64,000 nucleotides of DNA from Balaenoptera acutorostrata (GCF_949987535.1 NC_080067.1:31772039-31836038); one strand, 5' to 3'; shown: positions 1-11,867, counted from the stretch's first letter. Translations and numbers: made by a program. The notes: generated by a model not told the origin, from the sequence alone.

Positions 1-54
1 GACCATTTAATGTTGCCTTACAGCTCAGCAAGACTTGTTTAATTTTTTCCAATA

Positions 55-2322
55 CAGTAAGTCCCCTACATACGAATGAGTTCCATTCTGAGAGCGTGTT
101 CATAAGTCCAACAAAGTTAGCTTAGGTACCCACTAACACAATCAGCTATATAGTACTGTAATAGGTTTATAATACTTTTCACACAAATAGTACATAAAAA
201 ACAAACACAAAAAATGAAGAAAACATTTTTAATCTTACAGTACAGTACCTTGAAAAGTACAGTGGTACAGTACAGCAGCTGGCATCCAGGGGCTGGCATC
301 GAGTGAACAGGCAAGAAGAGTTAACTGACTGGAGGAGGGAGAGGAGGTGGGAGATGACAGAGCTGAAGGATCGTCAGCAATAGGAGATGGAGGGCAAGCT
401 GCAATTTCACTCACGCCTGACATAGATGACACGGGTTCTGATTCCTTACTGGATTCAATTCTATCTGCCCTCTTGAAAAAACAATCCAGTGATGTCTGGG
501 TAGTAGCTCTTTTTTTCTCATATAGGTAACAGAGACTGCATTCTGAACAGCTGCTGCAACCTTCGTGAACCATTCTACGTTCAGGTCCTATGCCTCGAAA
601 ACTAACAGCACCTCCTCAAATAAAGAAAATCCTCTTGCCATTTCCTGGGTCGTGAATCTCTTCAGTTCTTCAGTTACTTCTTCTTCCTCTTGTCTCTCTT
701 CATCCATACTATGGGCCACCAATTCCATCAGGTCTTCATTAGTAAGCTCCTTGTGTTGCAGAGCACGGAGTTCAATGAAATTGTCCTCTTGCAGATCTGT
801 CTTCTTGCTGAGGGTCACTAAGTTGCTGAAGACCTCTTTGGACTCCTCATCCACCTTCTCAAATCCATGAAAATCATGAAAAAACTGCGGGCAAAGGTTC
901 TTCCAAATGCCATTCATGGTAATGGCTGTAACCTCACACCAAGCAAAGTCAATGTTCCTTATGGCCTTGTAGATGTTATAGTCCTTCCAAAATTGTTGCA
1001 ATGTTGTTCCTGATTCGTCACTCACCTTTACTGCCTGACAAAAAGTGTGACATAAATAATATTTCTTGAAAGTCACTCTAACTCCCTGGTCCATAGGTTG
1101 GATGAGTGACATAGTATTCGGTGGCGATGCACTACTTTGACGTTGGGATGAAAGTCATCCATGAATGGGAGGTGGCCCAGAGCATTGTCGAGCAGCAAAA
1201 GAATGTTGAATGGGATCTCCTTCTCCAAGCAATATTTCTCTACCTCTGGGATAAAGTGGTAGAAAAACCTGTCCTGGAAAACGGCCTGTATAACCCAGGC
1301 TTTGGGGTTACTCTTCCACACAACAGGAAGAGAGCCCATGGCTATGTTTTTAAGGGCTTTTGGGTTCTCTGAATGATAAACTAAGAGAGGCTTCAGCTTC
1401 ATATCACCAGAAGCATTGCCACCAAACAACAGAGTTAGCCTGTCCTTTGCTGCTGTATAGCCTGGCATCAACTTTTCCTCCTTACTGATGTAACTTCGGT
1501 CTGGCCTCCTCTTCCAGTACAGTCCTGTCTCGTCCACGTTAAAAACCTGCTTGGATAAATACACACCTTCATCAATAATTTCTCAAAGCGTTTCAGGAAA
1601 TTCCTGGGCAGCTACTGTAACTGCACTTGCTGCCTCACCACTTACTTTTACATTGTGAAGGTTGGCTCTAGCCTTGAACCAATGAAACCATCCATGGCTG
1701 GCATTAAAAGATGCGCCCTCTGATTCTTCACCATGTTTCTTCTTCAAGTCTTCATAAAGGCTTTTAGCTTTCTCTTGAATCAGCGTTAAGCCGAGAGGGA
1801 CTCGATGCTGATGCTGATCCTGCATCCACACACTGAGAAGTTTCTCCATCTCCTCCATCACTTTTCCACACTTCTTCAATATTATTGTGGATATCATCAA
1901 CACAGCAGACTTCACATGTTCCATGATCTTGTCCTTGTTGTTTAGAATCATGCCAATGGTTGAACGATTCATGTTATAAGAATGAGTGATGTCTACCATC
2001 TTTTTGCCTCGCTCCACTCTCAATTATTTTCACTTTTGTTTCCATTGCTATCGCTTGGTGCTTCTTAGCAGTACCAGCTACATCACTGCTGCTTTTACAC
2101 TTGCTTCTGGACATCCTGGGCTTGAAATAAACATAATGTACTACTGTACTCTATACAGTACTGTATAGTAAAGTACACAAAAGCACAACCACTTGTAGAG
2201 GATGCACGCACGTGACAATGTATGCCAGACATGTGAACTAATTTACGTGATTGGACATATGAATTCACGTTCGCATCTTTGGAATTTTGCAACTTGAAGG
2301 TTCTTATGTAGGGGACTTACTG
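55..2322 (-). mobile_element. Near full-length Tigger/pogo DNA transposon
   Basis: The element is bounded by terminal inverted repeats of at least 22 bp that begin CAGTAAGTCCCCTACATA; the right end is the reverse complement with one mismatch. A TA dinucleotide flanks each end (53-54 and 2323-2324), the expected Tc1/mariner-pogo target duplication. Length is about 2.27 kb, close to the roughly 2.4 kb usual for Tigger1-type elements. The transposase reads on the minus strand and is broken. The element sits next to old L1-like DNA. A short internally deleted relative lies at 60931-61416. Superfamily assignment is firm; the exact Tigger subfamily is inferred. Confidence 0.93.
588..2114 (-). pseudogene. 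Tigger/pogo-type transposase, broken
   Basis: This encoded a cut-and-paste transposase that would bind the element ends and insert at TA. A plausible start ATG is at 2114 and the frame ends near 588, giving about 500 codons, normal for the family. In order it shows an N-terminal helix-turn-helix (CENP-B/psq type) region, a second CENP-B-like DNA-binding region around 1600-1950, and a DDE_1 catalytic domain. The first aspartate lies in FNVDETGLYWKR, the second in LLLLDNALGH, and the third in the QPMDQG motif near 1095. It is inactivated by a frameshift near 2025, one stop codon between 1564 and 1583, and a one-base frameshift near 1130. Catalytic aspartates are all still readable. It is a relic, unlikely to make protein. 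Confidence 0.92.
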
Positions 2323-2339
2323 TATTTTTCTCTTTAAAT

Positions 2340-3400
2340 TAAGTAATTACCATTGATCTCACTTCAAAATTTACTGGCCTTATTTCAATCTGCTGTTAAG
2401 TGCATTAAAGGTATTACACTTTTCAGTTCTACTATTTCTTAGTTCTTTTTCATAGTTTCCATGTCTCTGTTGAGATTCCACATCTGTTTATTCACTGTGA
2501 CCATCATTTTCTTTAAATTATTGAACATATTTATAATACCTATTTCATTACTCTATTCCAATATTTGTTTCACCTTGGAACTGTTTCTATAGACTGCTTT
2601 TTTTTTTTTTTTTAACAATGAGTCACAATTTCCTGATTCTTAGGATGTTTATTACTTTTTTTGTGTACGGGACATTGTAGATAGTATAGTATAGAGATTC
2701 TAAATTCTGTCTTCTTCCTCTGAAAGAGAATTAATTATTTTCTGGTATGCAGTTGAAGGCTGATTATCTTTAACTTCTGGAGACTTTGGTTTATACTTTG
2801 TTCAGGCCAGTCTATCATATGCCTGGTTTCACCAAGCCCTTCTATGCTTGGCAGTACTCAGATTCCAAATTCTATTTCTTTGCAGTGCACAGCAATGGGA
2901 ATCTCTGTCCAGTCCTTTCAACTGCTACTTTCTGTTGACATCACTATAGTCTCTCCAACACATGTATAGTTCAATGGTCAGTCAAGGACTTGAGGGCTCA
3001 TTATAGGCAGGTATTAATATTCCTTACCCTAATTTCTGAGATACCCTCAATGTACAGCCACTCTGGCAGCCTGAAATCTCTTCACTGACATCACAAATGA
3101 ATAAGACAGATCATTTTGTTTGAGTTCTACCTGCCTTGCACCTGAGGAATTGGGAATGCCCACAGGGGAAAGGCTGTGTAAACATGGATCTCACTCAGTT
3201 ATTATAATTCATTTTTTAACTGGTCAAATCCCTAGAGTTTCTGTCTGCCTTTTACTGCTCTTCAGTGTCTTCAAATAGTTGTTTATATTTTTTTTTCCAG
3301 AGTTTACTATTGTTATCTATGGGAGAGTTATTCCAATACAGGCTAACTTGGCATTATTGGAAGTCTAACTCTCATAAACTCATGACATTTTAAAGGAGTT
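2340..3400 (-). mobile_element. Old L1M/HAL1-like fragment, antisense
   Basis: The T-rich text resembles the antisense of the 5' UTR/ORF1 region of old mammalian L1M or HAL1 elements, for example the stretches about 'first upper-case unit' phrases such as GAACATATTTATAATACC and the GGGACATTGTAGATAGTA region. No open frame survives. The Tigger element appears to have inserted at its edge. Family and limits are by resemblance only. Confidence 0.4.
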
Positions 3401-4711
3401 CATTGCTAGATAAGTCAAGCTGTTAGAAAGCTCTTTTTTATTAAACAAAATATATATCTACAAGATATCCTTTGTTGTTTCTTGATTCTATGTTCCAAAA
3501 GAGAATCTATTTCTTACTAATTCAATAACCCTATAAGTTTATGTAAGTAGCTATCCACTTTTCCTTACATATTTTCTTCCTAAGTCTAAACACCCTTCTT
3601 TCCTTTTGCTATTTCTATTTGTCATGACTGCAGATTTCTTACATTGAGATTGCCTTCCTTAGAATTATTAACTGCCTTCTAATATTTGGTCTGATATTTA
3701 TACAATACAGTGAAATATCAATATGGCTCTGCTAATGAGGCCCAATTTCAGTAGCTTTATTAGCATATTAATCACTTATAGTATATTTGTGGTAATTAAA
3801 CCCCAACATTAATTACCCTGGAGTCCGTTTTTTCATTAGATGCTAGGGAAATTACTATAATTACTAGTATTTGGTAGATGACCTTTTATCTCCTGACCTC
3901 AGTTCCTTAGTCCAGTAGGATCTATATTTAAGGGATAAGGGAAATGGAACCCAAAGAATTTTAACAAAGGAACACACAAAGATAATAAGAAATGAGAGCA
4001 GGTTAAAGGTGGGGGGTGGAGGAAGATGAGCATAGTTGGGAGAGAGGCTTTTTCCAGCAACTGAAGTAATGGCTTGAGGGTTTGCCAGCAAACAGTATAA
4101 GGTGAATTATACACAGTTTTCCATGCTAATCTTCCTTGTTGCCCTCAAAATCTTTGGAGTCAAAGTACTGTATGGCTTCCACAATGTTCATACATTTTGA
4201 TATAGACCAAGATGATAAACTTTCCTTCCAGTTAATCAATGTGAGGAGAATATTTGGAAAGTGGGAAATAATTCTGTTTCTGTGCAGCATTAGATATAAA
4301 CAGGATGCTAGCAATAATATATTTCAGGGTGAAGTTCCTCATTGTCATATTTATCCTTATGAATGGACCTGACACAAATGTTATTATGTTTTGAAGTAAC
4401 TTCTCTGGTACATTGTCCCAGAATAATCAATAAAAACAAAAATCTTTGTAATAAAACTATTTCTTTTTAGAGCTCCTATAATGAAAGTCTTTTACTCTCT
4501 TAGGAATGTCACCCACTTTTGTAGGGCTAATTTAGGGAAGTCTCACCCAGGAACTCATTCCATGGCAATTTAAAACACAATCTGATTAGACATGAATAGG
4601 AATATCATCAAACCAGCTCTTTAAAGCTACAGATATGGTGTCTATAGGCAACTGATTTTTGAATTTAGAAACACAAACTCACATTGTGCCTGTATAATTT
4701 AATCTTATTCA
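3401..4711. other. No recognisable feature
   Basis: AT-rich DNA without a convincing reading frame or repeat that I can name. Small frames around 3864-4372 have no family signature and overlap on both strands, so I do not call them genes. Confidence 0.6.
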
Positions 4712-4909
4712 TGTTAAAATAAATTAACAAACAGAAACTTCAATTAAATAGAGTCAGGAGACAAGAACAGGGAGCTCTCATGCCCTGTGACCATAGCAGA
4801 GCCCAAAAACAAGGAAGAAAGACTCCCCTTTTTTCCTGGCAAGGACTAGGCCAATGAAAAGCCATGGACTCTCTGTGTACTACAGCCTTTCAAACTTCCA
4901 TTTTCTCTC

Positions 4910-4917
4910 TATAAAAG
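4910..4917 (+). promoter_or_regulatory. TATA box of ERV LTR
   Basis: TATAAAAG sits in the middle of the LTR, about 90 bases upstream of the polyadenylation signal. This is the normal position for the proviral core promoter. Whether it is still active cannot be told from sequence. Confidence 0.65.
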
Positions 4918-5002
4918 TTTTTCTCCACCCCTTGTTGTACAGGACATCTCACATTGCTTGCCGTGGTTGCAGACCCTGAAATGCAATTCTCTGCTGATCT
5001 CA

Positions 5003-5008
5003 AATAAA
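5003..5008 (+). terminator. Polyadenylation signal of ERV LTR
   Basis: AATAAA within the R region of the LTR. The corresponding TTTATT is also kept in the inverted LTR near 9777. Confidence 0.65.
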
Positions 5009-5061
5009 CCCATATTTTCTAGAGAAATATTTGGCAGTCTATCTGTTTTAGGTTAACATTC

Positions 5062-5079
5062 TGGTGGCCCATTTGGAGA
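5062..5079 (+). promoter_or_regulatory. Candidate ERV primer-binding site
   Basis: A TGG-starting 18-mer lies three bases after the LTR end, the position where the tRNA primer would pair. It only loosely resembles the proline-tRNA type of class I elements, so I do not assign the tRNA. Confidence 0.45.
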
Positions 5080-5623
5080 CCAGAGCAGAACCCCAAAGGC
5101 TCTGGGGCTGGTGAGCCAATAGGTGTGATACCCACAGTTGAGCCCTTGAGCTCACTGCTTTTCTTGCCAACCCTGAAGTTTGAAGGTACATCTTTCTCCT
5201 GGATCTGAACTCAAGCCCTCTTTGCATTTGAAGCTCTTCAGGCTTTATTTGGGATCTATTTTAAGGTTTTGTCCTTCTCATTAAGGCCTGTTCTGTATGT
5301 AAGTATCTGTATGTATTTGGCACTTGGATCTGATTTTGAGATCAGATTGTTTCAACCAAAGCTGGCTGAGAAGTCATAGCCCATTCCTTCAGGAACAGGA
5401 ACTGCTTCACTGAAACTGTGTCACTTCAGCTGTCAGCTCATTCCTTTGGAACAGGGGCTGTTCTCTGGAAACTGGCTGGAAATCCTTAGCCTGTATTCTC
5501 CAGGACCAAGCTGTTTCCTTAGAATTGGCTGGTATTAGCTTGCAAACTGTTCAAATTGAGCTGCCTGAGTTATAATGTTTAAGCTGTTTGAAAATTGTCC
5601 TTTAGAGGAAAAACCTCTGAGAA

Positions 5624-7300
5624 ATGGGCAAGTTACCTAAATATTTTAAGGGTGCTCCTCCCCCCATTATAGGAACCTGGCTAATTTTATGTTTAAAAAC
5701 TACAATCCTTCCTCATGTGCATTTATTTCTAACTAGGTGGACTGATCTAACCAAAGGCAATTTAGAATTAACAGCCATTATGGGAAACTTTTGAAATCCT
5801 CAAACTTAATTTCCATAAAATTGAATTGGAATACAATAGCTTAAAAATTTCCAGAACTGAATGTTATGCCTATTTGGATTCGTATTTTGAGGTTTCCCAA
5901 AATTATAAGGAGTCTAAAATTGCTTCTCTGATAAATAAGATTTTAAGAATCAACTGAGGCAAAGAAATAACTTAAAAAGGTAAAATGGGGCTTCCCTGGT
6001 GGCTCAATGGTTAAGAATCCGCCTGCCAATGTAGGGGACACGGTTCAAGCCCTGGTCCGGGAAGATCCCACATGCCATGGAGCAACTAAGCCCGTGCACC
6101 ACAACTACTGAGCCTGCGCTCTAGAGCCAGTGTGCCACAACTACTGAAGCCCGCGCGCCTAGATCCCGTGCTCCACAACAAGAGAAGCCACCGCAATGAG
6201 AAGCCCACGCACCGAAACGAAGAGCAGCCCCTGCTCGCCGCAACTAGAGAATGCCTGCACGCAGCAACGGAGACCCAGTACAGCCAAAAATAAATAAATA
6301 AAATAAGTAAATTTATAAAAAAAAAAAAAAAAAAAAAAGATAAAATGGGTCCCAAAGCCTCAGGCTCTTTTTCCTTGGCTTCTTTATTTCAGGCTTCACC
6401 TCCAGCACCATCTTCCTTTTTCTCTTCTATGCTACAGCCTCCTCTATACCCTCAATTCCCCCATGCTGATTCTCTCCCCAAACTTTCTCTTTTCTCTGAA
6501 ACTCTCCACACTCTCTTTTCCTCTGAACTTGTCAGAACCTGTCCCTTTAAAATTGTTTTCTGAGGATCCAGAGGCTAAACCTTAATTTCTTAGATTCTGT
6601 GGACTAAAGAACTATGAGCCATAGTGAAAGATTTTCCAAATTAACCAAAGGAATTCAATGTAGGAATTGAATTCAATGTAGTCATTCAAACTTATCAACC
6701 TGCTTTCTCTGAATTATATCAGCTAGTTCATATGTTTGTTGGTGAAGGCTAGAACCAGCATTGGATAAAAATATCGCTAATTGAAAAAAATCCTGACAGT
6801 CTCTATAATTACAAGCAGGAGTCCAGCCCACTAACCTATTATATGCTTGGAAAATTGCTAGGCTACTTCATGGAGCAATTCCTATGGCTTTTCCAAAGCC
6901 TGTAGATTGAACAAAATTCAGGCTTACACACAAAAATCTAATGAACCTGTCCATGACTATTACAATGCACTTCAGATTGGTTTTAAACAAAATTCAGGTC
7001 TTCCTTCAGATGTTGGTTCTACCCAGGTAGCTTTTAACTTTATGTTTATTAATAGGCTGAACTGAGACCTTTCCTTTCTGGTAAAAAGGACCAGAATGGA
7101 ATGAGAGACTATCCATTCCAGATTTATTTAATCTGGCACACCAGCTCTATTGTGCTCTAGAAGAGTCACCTAAAAGGAAGACCACCAAAATTCTTAACCT
7201 TCAACTCTAGCAAATGAAGTCTCCTAAGTGAAATCAATACCCTCCTAGCTTCTGCTTTTATTGCAAAGAGCAGGACATTGGAAAAGAGACTGTTATAAAT
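5624..7300 (+). pseudogene. ERV class I gag remnant
   Basis: An ATG at 5624 opens with Met-Gly, the myristoylation context of a matrix protein, about 565 bases after the LTR. The frame stops at about 5794 and is further split by a SINE at 5990-6340. A proline/serine-rich piece follows at 6345-6563, consistent with the gag linker region. A nucleocapsid zinc knuckle is visible at 7253-7293: C-F-Y-C followed by H-W-K-R-D-C, with one base missing between the second cysteine and the histidine. Gag would have formed the virion core. It is clearly non-coding now. The 3' edge is uncertain because the assembly gap follows. Confidence 0.72.
5990..6340 (+). mobile_element. CHR-type tRNA-derived SINE in gag
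   Basis: The sequence begins GGCTTCCCTGGTGGCTCA and ends in an AAATAAATAAAATAA tail plus an A run. It is flanked by TAAAATGGG at 5981-5989 and 6341-6349, a clean target duplication. The head is tRNA-related with internal Pol III promoter boxes. The insertion postdates the provirus. The reverse-strand reading frame across it is a repeat artefact. Confidence 0.93.
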
Positions 7301-7459
7301 TTAAGTGCTTTCAATACATCCAGCCCTCTAACCAGCCTTTCCAGCATCCTCTCAGTCCTCAAAGATAGGGCTCTGAGGAACTACGGGGGCTATTCCCAAT
7401 TATCCCTCTTAATCAGCTTAGAGAACAGATGGGGGATGAATCTGTTCCATTCCTAACTG

Positions 7460-7659
7460 NNNNNNNNNNNNNNNNNNNNNNNNNNNNNNNNNNNNNNNNN
7501 NNNNNNNNNNNNNNNNNNNNNNNNNNNNNNNNNNNNNNNNNNNNNNNNNNNNNNNNNNNNNNNNNNNNNNNNNNNNNNNNNNNNNNNNNNNNNNNNNNNN
7601 NNNNNNNNNNNNNNNNNNNNNNNNNNNNNNNNNNNNNNNNNNNNNNNNNNNNNNNNNNN
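7460..7659. other. Assembly gap (200 N)
   Basis: Exactly 200 N bases, a conventional placeholder length, lying between the gag knuckle and reverse transcriptase of the ERV. The true length is unknown and the protease region is hidden. Frames of X residues across it are meaningless. Confidence 0.99.
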
Positions 7660-9576
7660 TAAGTAAAGAATCACTTCAAGGTATAAAGCCCATAATAGAA
7701 GGTTACAAAGCTCAAGGCCTCATTATCCATTGTACTAGCCCCTGTAACCCCCCTATTTTACTCGTGAGAAAAACTAAGGGCCAAGTTTGGAGGTTTGCTT
7801 AGGACCTCCAAGCAATAAAAACATCATTATTCCTTGACAACTTGATGTTCCTAATTTTCCTAAATTAATAATATCTATTTCTACTTCAGGTAACTTTTTA
7901 TTGTGATTGATTTATGCAGTGCATTGTTTAATATTGCAGGTGATGAAGCTAGCCAATACCTTTTTGCCTTCACTTGCAAAGAAAACCAATTCACCTGGAC
8001 AGTAATGCCTCAGGATTATACTGAGAGTCCTTGTTACTTCTTGCAAATCCTGAAAATGGATCTGTATGATGTGAAGTTCCCTAGAGTTTCTGCTTGTTGC
8101 AATATGTAGATGATTTGCTTTATTGCTCTCCATCTCAAGCATTCTCACAGGAAGACAGCATCCATTTGCTAAAGCTTTTAGCCCTAAAGGGACATATGGT
8201 TGCCAAAAAAAATTGCCATTTGCCCAAACCCAGGTTTGATATTCAGGATGTCTGATATCAGAACAAGGGTTATACCTAGATCTAGGTAGACCTCATGGTG
8301 TTTTAAATTTCCCCAGGCCAAAACGAAGTGCCAACTGTGAGTTTTTCTCAAGCTATTTGGATATTACCAAAATTGGATTCCACGTTTCTCTCGTGGCCAA
8401 TCCTCTCTATTCTTTACTAAAAAATAACAACCCAGGCCCAATTTTATGGGAAGAACCAGACAACACAGCCTTCAAGGCCTTAAAGGAGAGTTTAATTAAC
8501 CCACCTGCCCTTGGGCATCACAATTATCAAATTCCCTTTTCCTTCTTTGTATATGAAAAGGAAGGGAATTCCCTCGGGCTACTCACCTAAAAACATAGGG
8601 ATCACCATTAATCCACAGGGTCTTATAGCCAGCAACTGGACACTGTGGCATGGGGATGCCCTTCTTGCCTTAGAGTCATTACTGCCACGGTTCTTTTGGT
8701 TAAGACCACCAAGAAAATTGCTATGGGGATCCTCTTTAATCGTTTTTGTACCTTATGCACTATAAGCACTCCTGAATTCTCATCATACTCAACATTTCTC
8801 AGTCAGCTGCCTTACCTCCTATTAAGTCCTGTTGTTAACTGCTCCTCACTTAACTCTTTCATGCTGTAGTAACCTTAACCCTGCTACTCTTTTCCTCTCC
8901 ATCACTGGCCATATCCTTCACAACTGCTTAACTCTGATGGGCCACCTCCTGACTCCTCATGATGATCTGCAGGGAATCCCTTTGGGTAATGCCAACTTCT
9001 CATGAATCACTGATGGTTCTTAATTAAAAGGTGACAATGGAAAGTATTGTGCTGTCTATGATATTGCAACTCCTGTTGATGTTGTTGAGGAAGCATCTTT
9101 ACCTATGATAACTTCAGCCCAACAGGCTGAATTATACACTCTTACAGGGGCTTGTACTTTAGCCAAGGACAAAACTGCCAATATTTATATGACAGGAGAT
9201 ATGTTTTTGGAGTAGCTCATCATTTTGGGGTGTTGTGGAAGCAACGTGGCTTCAATACTTCCAACAGAAATAAAATTAAAAATGGCCCCTATGTTCAGAA
9301 ATGTTTGGATGCAATTCTTTTAGCCACTACTTTAGCTATTATTAAGATTATGGGTATTGTAAACTTGACTCTCTAGAAGATATGGGAAACCATCTTGCTG
9401 ATATTTCTGCAAGGAATGCTGCCCTTATTGGGACCAACAGAAGCCAAACCTCTGCCATGGTACAATTACAGAAAATATTGATGATTGATTTTCTGTCATT
9501 CTGGAGATTGGTCTCTAGTAGTGACCTATTAGATTCTTTATTTATCCCAACATTTGTATCAGTGACATGCATGTAG
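7660..9576 (+). pseudogene. ERV class I pol remnant (RT-RNase H)
   Basis: Pol would have copied viral RNA into DNA. Reverse-transcriptase palm sequence spans about 7700-8330; the catalytic YVDDL reads at 8103-8117 but in a different frame from the piece just upstream (7903-8109), so a frameshift lies right before it. The connection region reads at 8357-8590. RNase H follows, with an ITDGS motif at 9006-9020 after an in-frame stop and further pieces at 9152-9376 and 9382-9576. I cannot recognise an integrase core or envelope downstream. At least five breaks are visible, so it is a fossil. Gamma-type affinity comes from the YVDDL motif and the domain order. Confidence 0.85.
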
Positions 9577-9725
9577 ACATAAAAGAACAGGATTATCAAA
9601 TTTCACATGACAAAATCTACACAAAAACTAACATGATAGGTTAACAGAATACAGATTCAAATTAACCATAATAGGCTACCTCTGATTTTAGTCATAAGGC
9701 TGAGAAGCTAAATGGGCTTAATAAA

Positions 9726-10036
9726 TGTTGAACTAAAACAAATAGACTGCTAGATATTTCTCCAACAAAGATGGGTTTATTTGGGATTACCAGAGAATTG
9801 CAATTTGGGATCTGTTACCATGGTGAACCATGTGCAATTTCCCACACAAGGGAAGGGAAAACTTTTACAGAGGGAAAAAGGAAGTTTGGAGGGCTATAGT
9901 AAACCTTCGGCTTTTCACAGGCTGAGTCCTTGCCAGGAAAGTCCTTGAGTGGTATGAATGTTAATATTGTGACTAAAGACCTAAGACTTGACCATTATTC
10001 TTAAATGTGGATAAACAATTAATTAACTTACTAACA
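9726..10036 (-). repeat. Inverted solo-type LTR related to the 4712 LTR
   Basis: Read on the minus strand this 311-bp segment aligns along its length with the 5' LTR at 4712-5058: the TTTATT complement of the polyadenylation signal, the region around AGAGAATTGCA, the degenerated TATA region near 9855, and the AGTCCTTGCCAGGAAA stretch near 9926 all match in order. It starts TGTTGA and ends TAACA. Its orientation is opposite to the provirus that precedes it. Confidence 0.82.
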
Positions 10037-10164
10037 GGGTCTCTTTTCATACATTGTCTGTATGCAAAGTGAATTATTTGCTGATTTAAAATTTGGGGGC
10101 TGAATCAGCTCCTGATATTTAATATATTCAGGGATGTGAATTTGTGGGGTAAGTTGCAGAGCTT

Positions 10165-10600
10165 CTTTTTTAATAAGACTTTTTTTTTAGAGCAGTTTTA
10201 GGTTTAAGAGGGAGATACAGAGATTTCCCATATGCCCTCTGCCTCCTCAGATGCATAGCCTCCCCCATTATCAACATCACGCATCAGAATGGTACATTTT
10301 TTTTCACCAAGAAGGATGAACCTATATTGACACTTCATAATCATCCAAAGTTCATAGTTTACTTTAGGGTTCATTCCTGGTATTATACATTCTGTGGGTT
10401 TTGGCAAATATATAATGACATACATTCATCTTTATAGTATCATACAGACTATTTTCACTGTTCTAAACATCCTCTGTGCCTCTGCCTATTTACCTCTCCC
10501 CACCCTCCTACTCCTTCCCTCAGCAACCACTAATCTTTTTTTACTCTTTCTGCAGTTTTGCCTCTTTAGGAATGCCATATATTTGTGTGCAAGAATATGT
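10165..10600 (-). mobile_element. L1M 3' UTR fragment, antisense
   Basis: Matches the antisense of the well-known L1MA/MB-type 3' UTR, with stretches such as ATGCATAGCCTCCCCCATTA and a GTTCATAGTTTACTTTAGG segment. A longer copy of the same L1 family, in the same orientation, is at 58850-60640. No coding capacity. Confidence 0.75.
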
Positions 10601-10744
10601 TTAGTTTTTTAAGTGTAGTGTAAGCCCTGAGAGTTGGCTTTTCTTTTTGTAATACAAGTGCCTGTATTAAGCTCTGATTGTGAGGCATCCACTTCAAAGA
10701 GGCTATCTGGAATAAACACCTTGCCAGCCACAAGACTAGTATTA

Positions 10745-11130
10745 CTTTTAATAGCAAAACATTATAAAGATCCGAGTATTCATCAATAGAGAGATGTAGA
10801 AATAAAGTGTGGTATAATACATCCACAAAATAGAATGGACATTATAAAAATGTACTGACTTAGAAACTGCCTACTATAAATAGAGAAAAAAATAGCAAGT
10901 TACAGAATGGTCTTATAAAAAAGAGGAAACAAATAAACAAACACCCCTTCTCCTTAAGAAAACAAGAACAAAAAGCTCCTAAATTACACATATGTATACA
11001 TGTTTGTATAAACACAGAGAAAATTTTGGAAGGATATGATTAACTACTGGGGGATAGGATTGGAGGGAGGAAGAAACTTAATCCTTATATACTTTCGTAT
11101 CGTTTAAATTTATTTTAACAAGCATTTGTT
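10745..11130 (+). mobile_element. L1ME-like 3' end fragment, sense
   Basis: Resembles the ORF2 end and 3' UTR of older L1M/L1ME elements: a degenerate 'CATCAATAGAGAGATG...TGTGGTATAATACAT' region followed by a TTTTGGAAGGATAT segment. Strongly diverged, no frame. Assigned by resemblance only. Confidence 0.6.
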
Positions 11131-11866
11131 GCTTTTTATTACATGTAATAATATTTTTTTAAATGCTGGTACAAAGGTTAAGGAAAGTAAGCATTACAAT
11201 TACTTTTTAGTAAACAGTTGTTATTTGCAAAAAGAGCTCCCTGAGCTGAGGAATGTCAGCGCTCCACTTAGCAAGAACACTCTAGGCACAGATGAACAAA
11301 ACATTCCTTTTTCTGTATGAGTTCAGCCAGGGAATGAGGTAGCATGAATCCTCCATGCGGAAAAGTGGAGTCATCCAAGCCCTCCTGGCCTTTGAAGTCA
11401 AGAGGGGAACTGGCATATTTCTCTGCATCTTATGGCTGAAATACAACTTTCTGGCCCCCATTTCAGTGAACTTTGAACTTCCTCATAATTCACACTCATT
11501 TATAATCTATAACTTCCATGTGAGGGGTAAACTTTTCTGTTTTACTGCCTAGTCTGAACTAGTTATAGAATGACTCCACTTTAAACCCAAGGTCTCATTT
11601 ACATCTTGAAGCCCTAGCCTTTAAAAGGGACAGACACTGGCAGAGAGAGAGAGAAGCCTAGGAAAGCATCCAGGATGGTGTGGAGTCTGGGGCGCCAATC
11701 ACTGCTCTCCCCATCGGGCTCATATTGTAAGGGTTGTATCAGGAGTGTGGAAGTTCTCTGTCTGCCTAGTACCTAACAGTTGACAAGGCATCCCTGGTTT
11801 GCAAAGCTCTTCTGCCACGATATCTCAGCTGTCTCCCACAACGAGCCTGGGGGCCTAGGAGAGCTA
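11131..11866. other. No recognisable feature
   Basis: Ordinary mammalian DNA with a short GA run near 11640. I see no repeat family, splice-bounded exon or convincing frame. Confidence 0.55.
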
Positions 11867-11867
11867 T

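Larger units (their letters stand above)
4712..5058 (+). repeat. 5' LTR of the class I ERV
   Basis: The 347-bp segment starts TGTTAA and ends TTAACA, a short inverted pair expected at LTR ends. It has a TATAAAAG box at 4910 and an AATAAA signal at 5003 in the usual order for U3-R-U5. A second copy in reverse orientation is recognisable at 9726-10036, which independently supports the boundaries. Confidence 0.8.
4712..9725 (+). mobile_element. Decayed class I (gamma-like) endogenous retrovirus
   Basis: This old provirus reads on the plus strand: a 5' LTR, a leader with a candidate primer-binding site, remnants of gag with a zinc knuckle, a 200-base assembly gap where protease should be, then polymerase with connection and RNase H regions. 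No integrase end or envelope is recognisable. A SINE interrupts gag. Frameshifts and stops occur throughout, so it is non-functional. Instead of a same-direction 3' LTR there is a related LTR in reverse orientation at 9726-10036. Class I assignment rests on gene order, the single CCHC knuckle and the pol motif types. Confidence 0.85.

Noticed and set aside
7429..7674. Frames of undetermined residues
   Set aside because: They cross the 200-N assembly gap.
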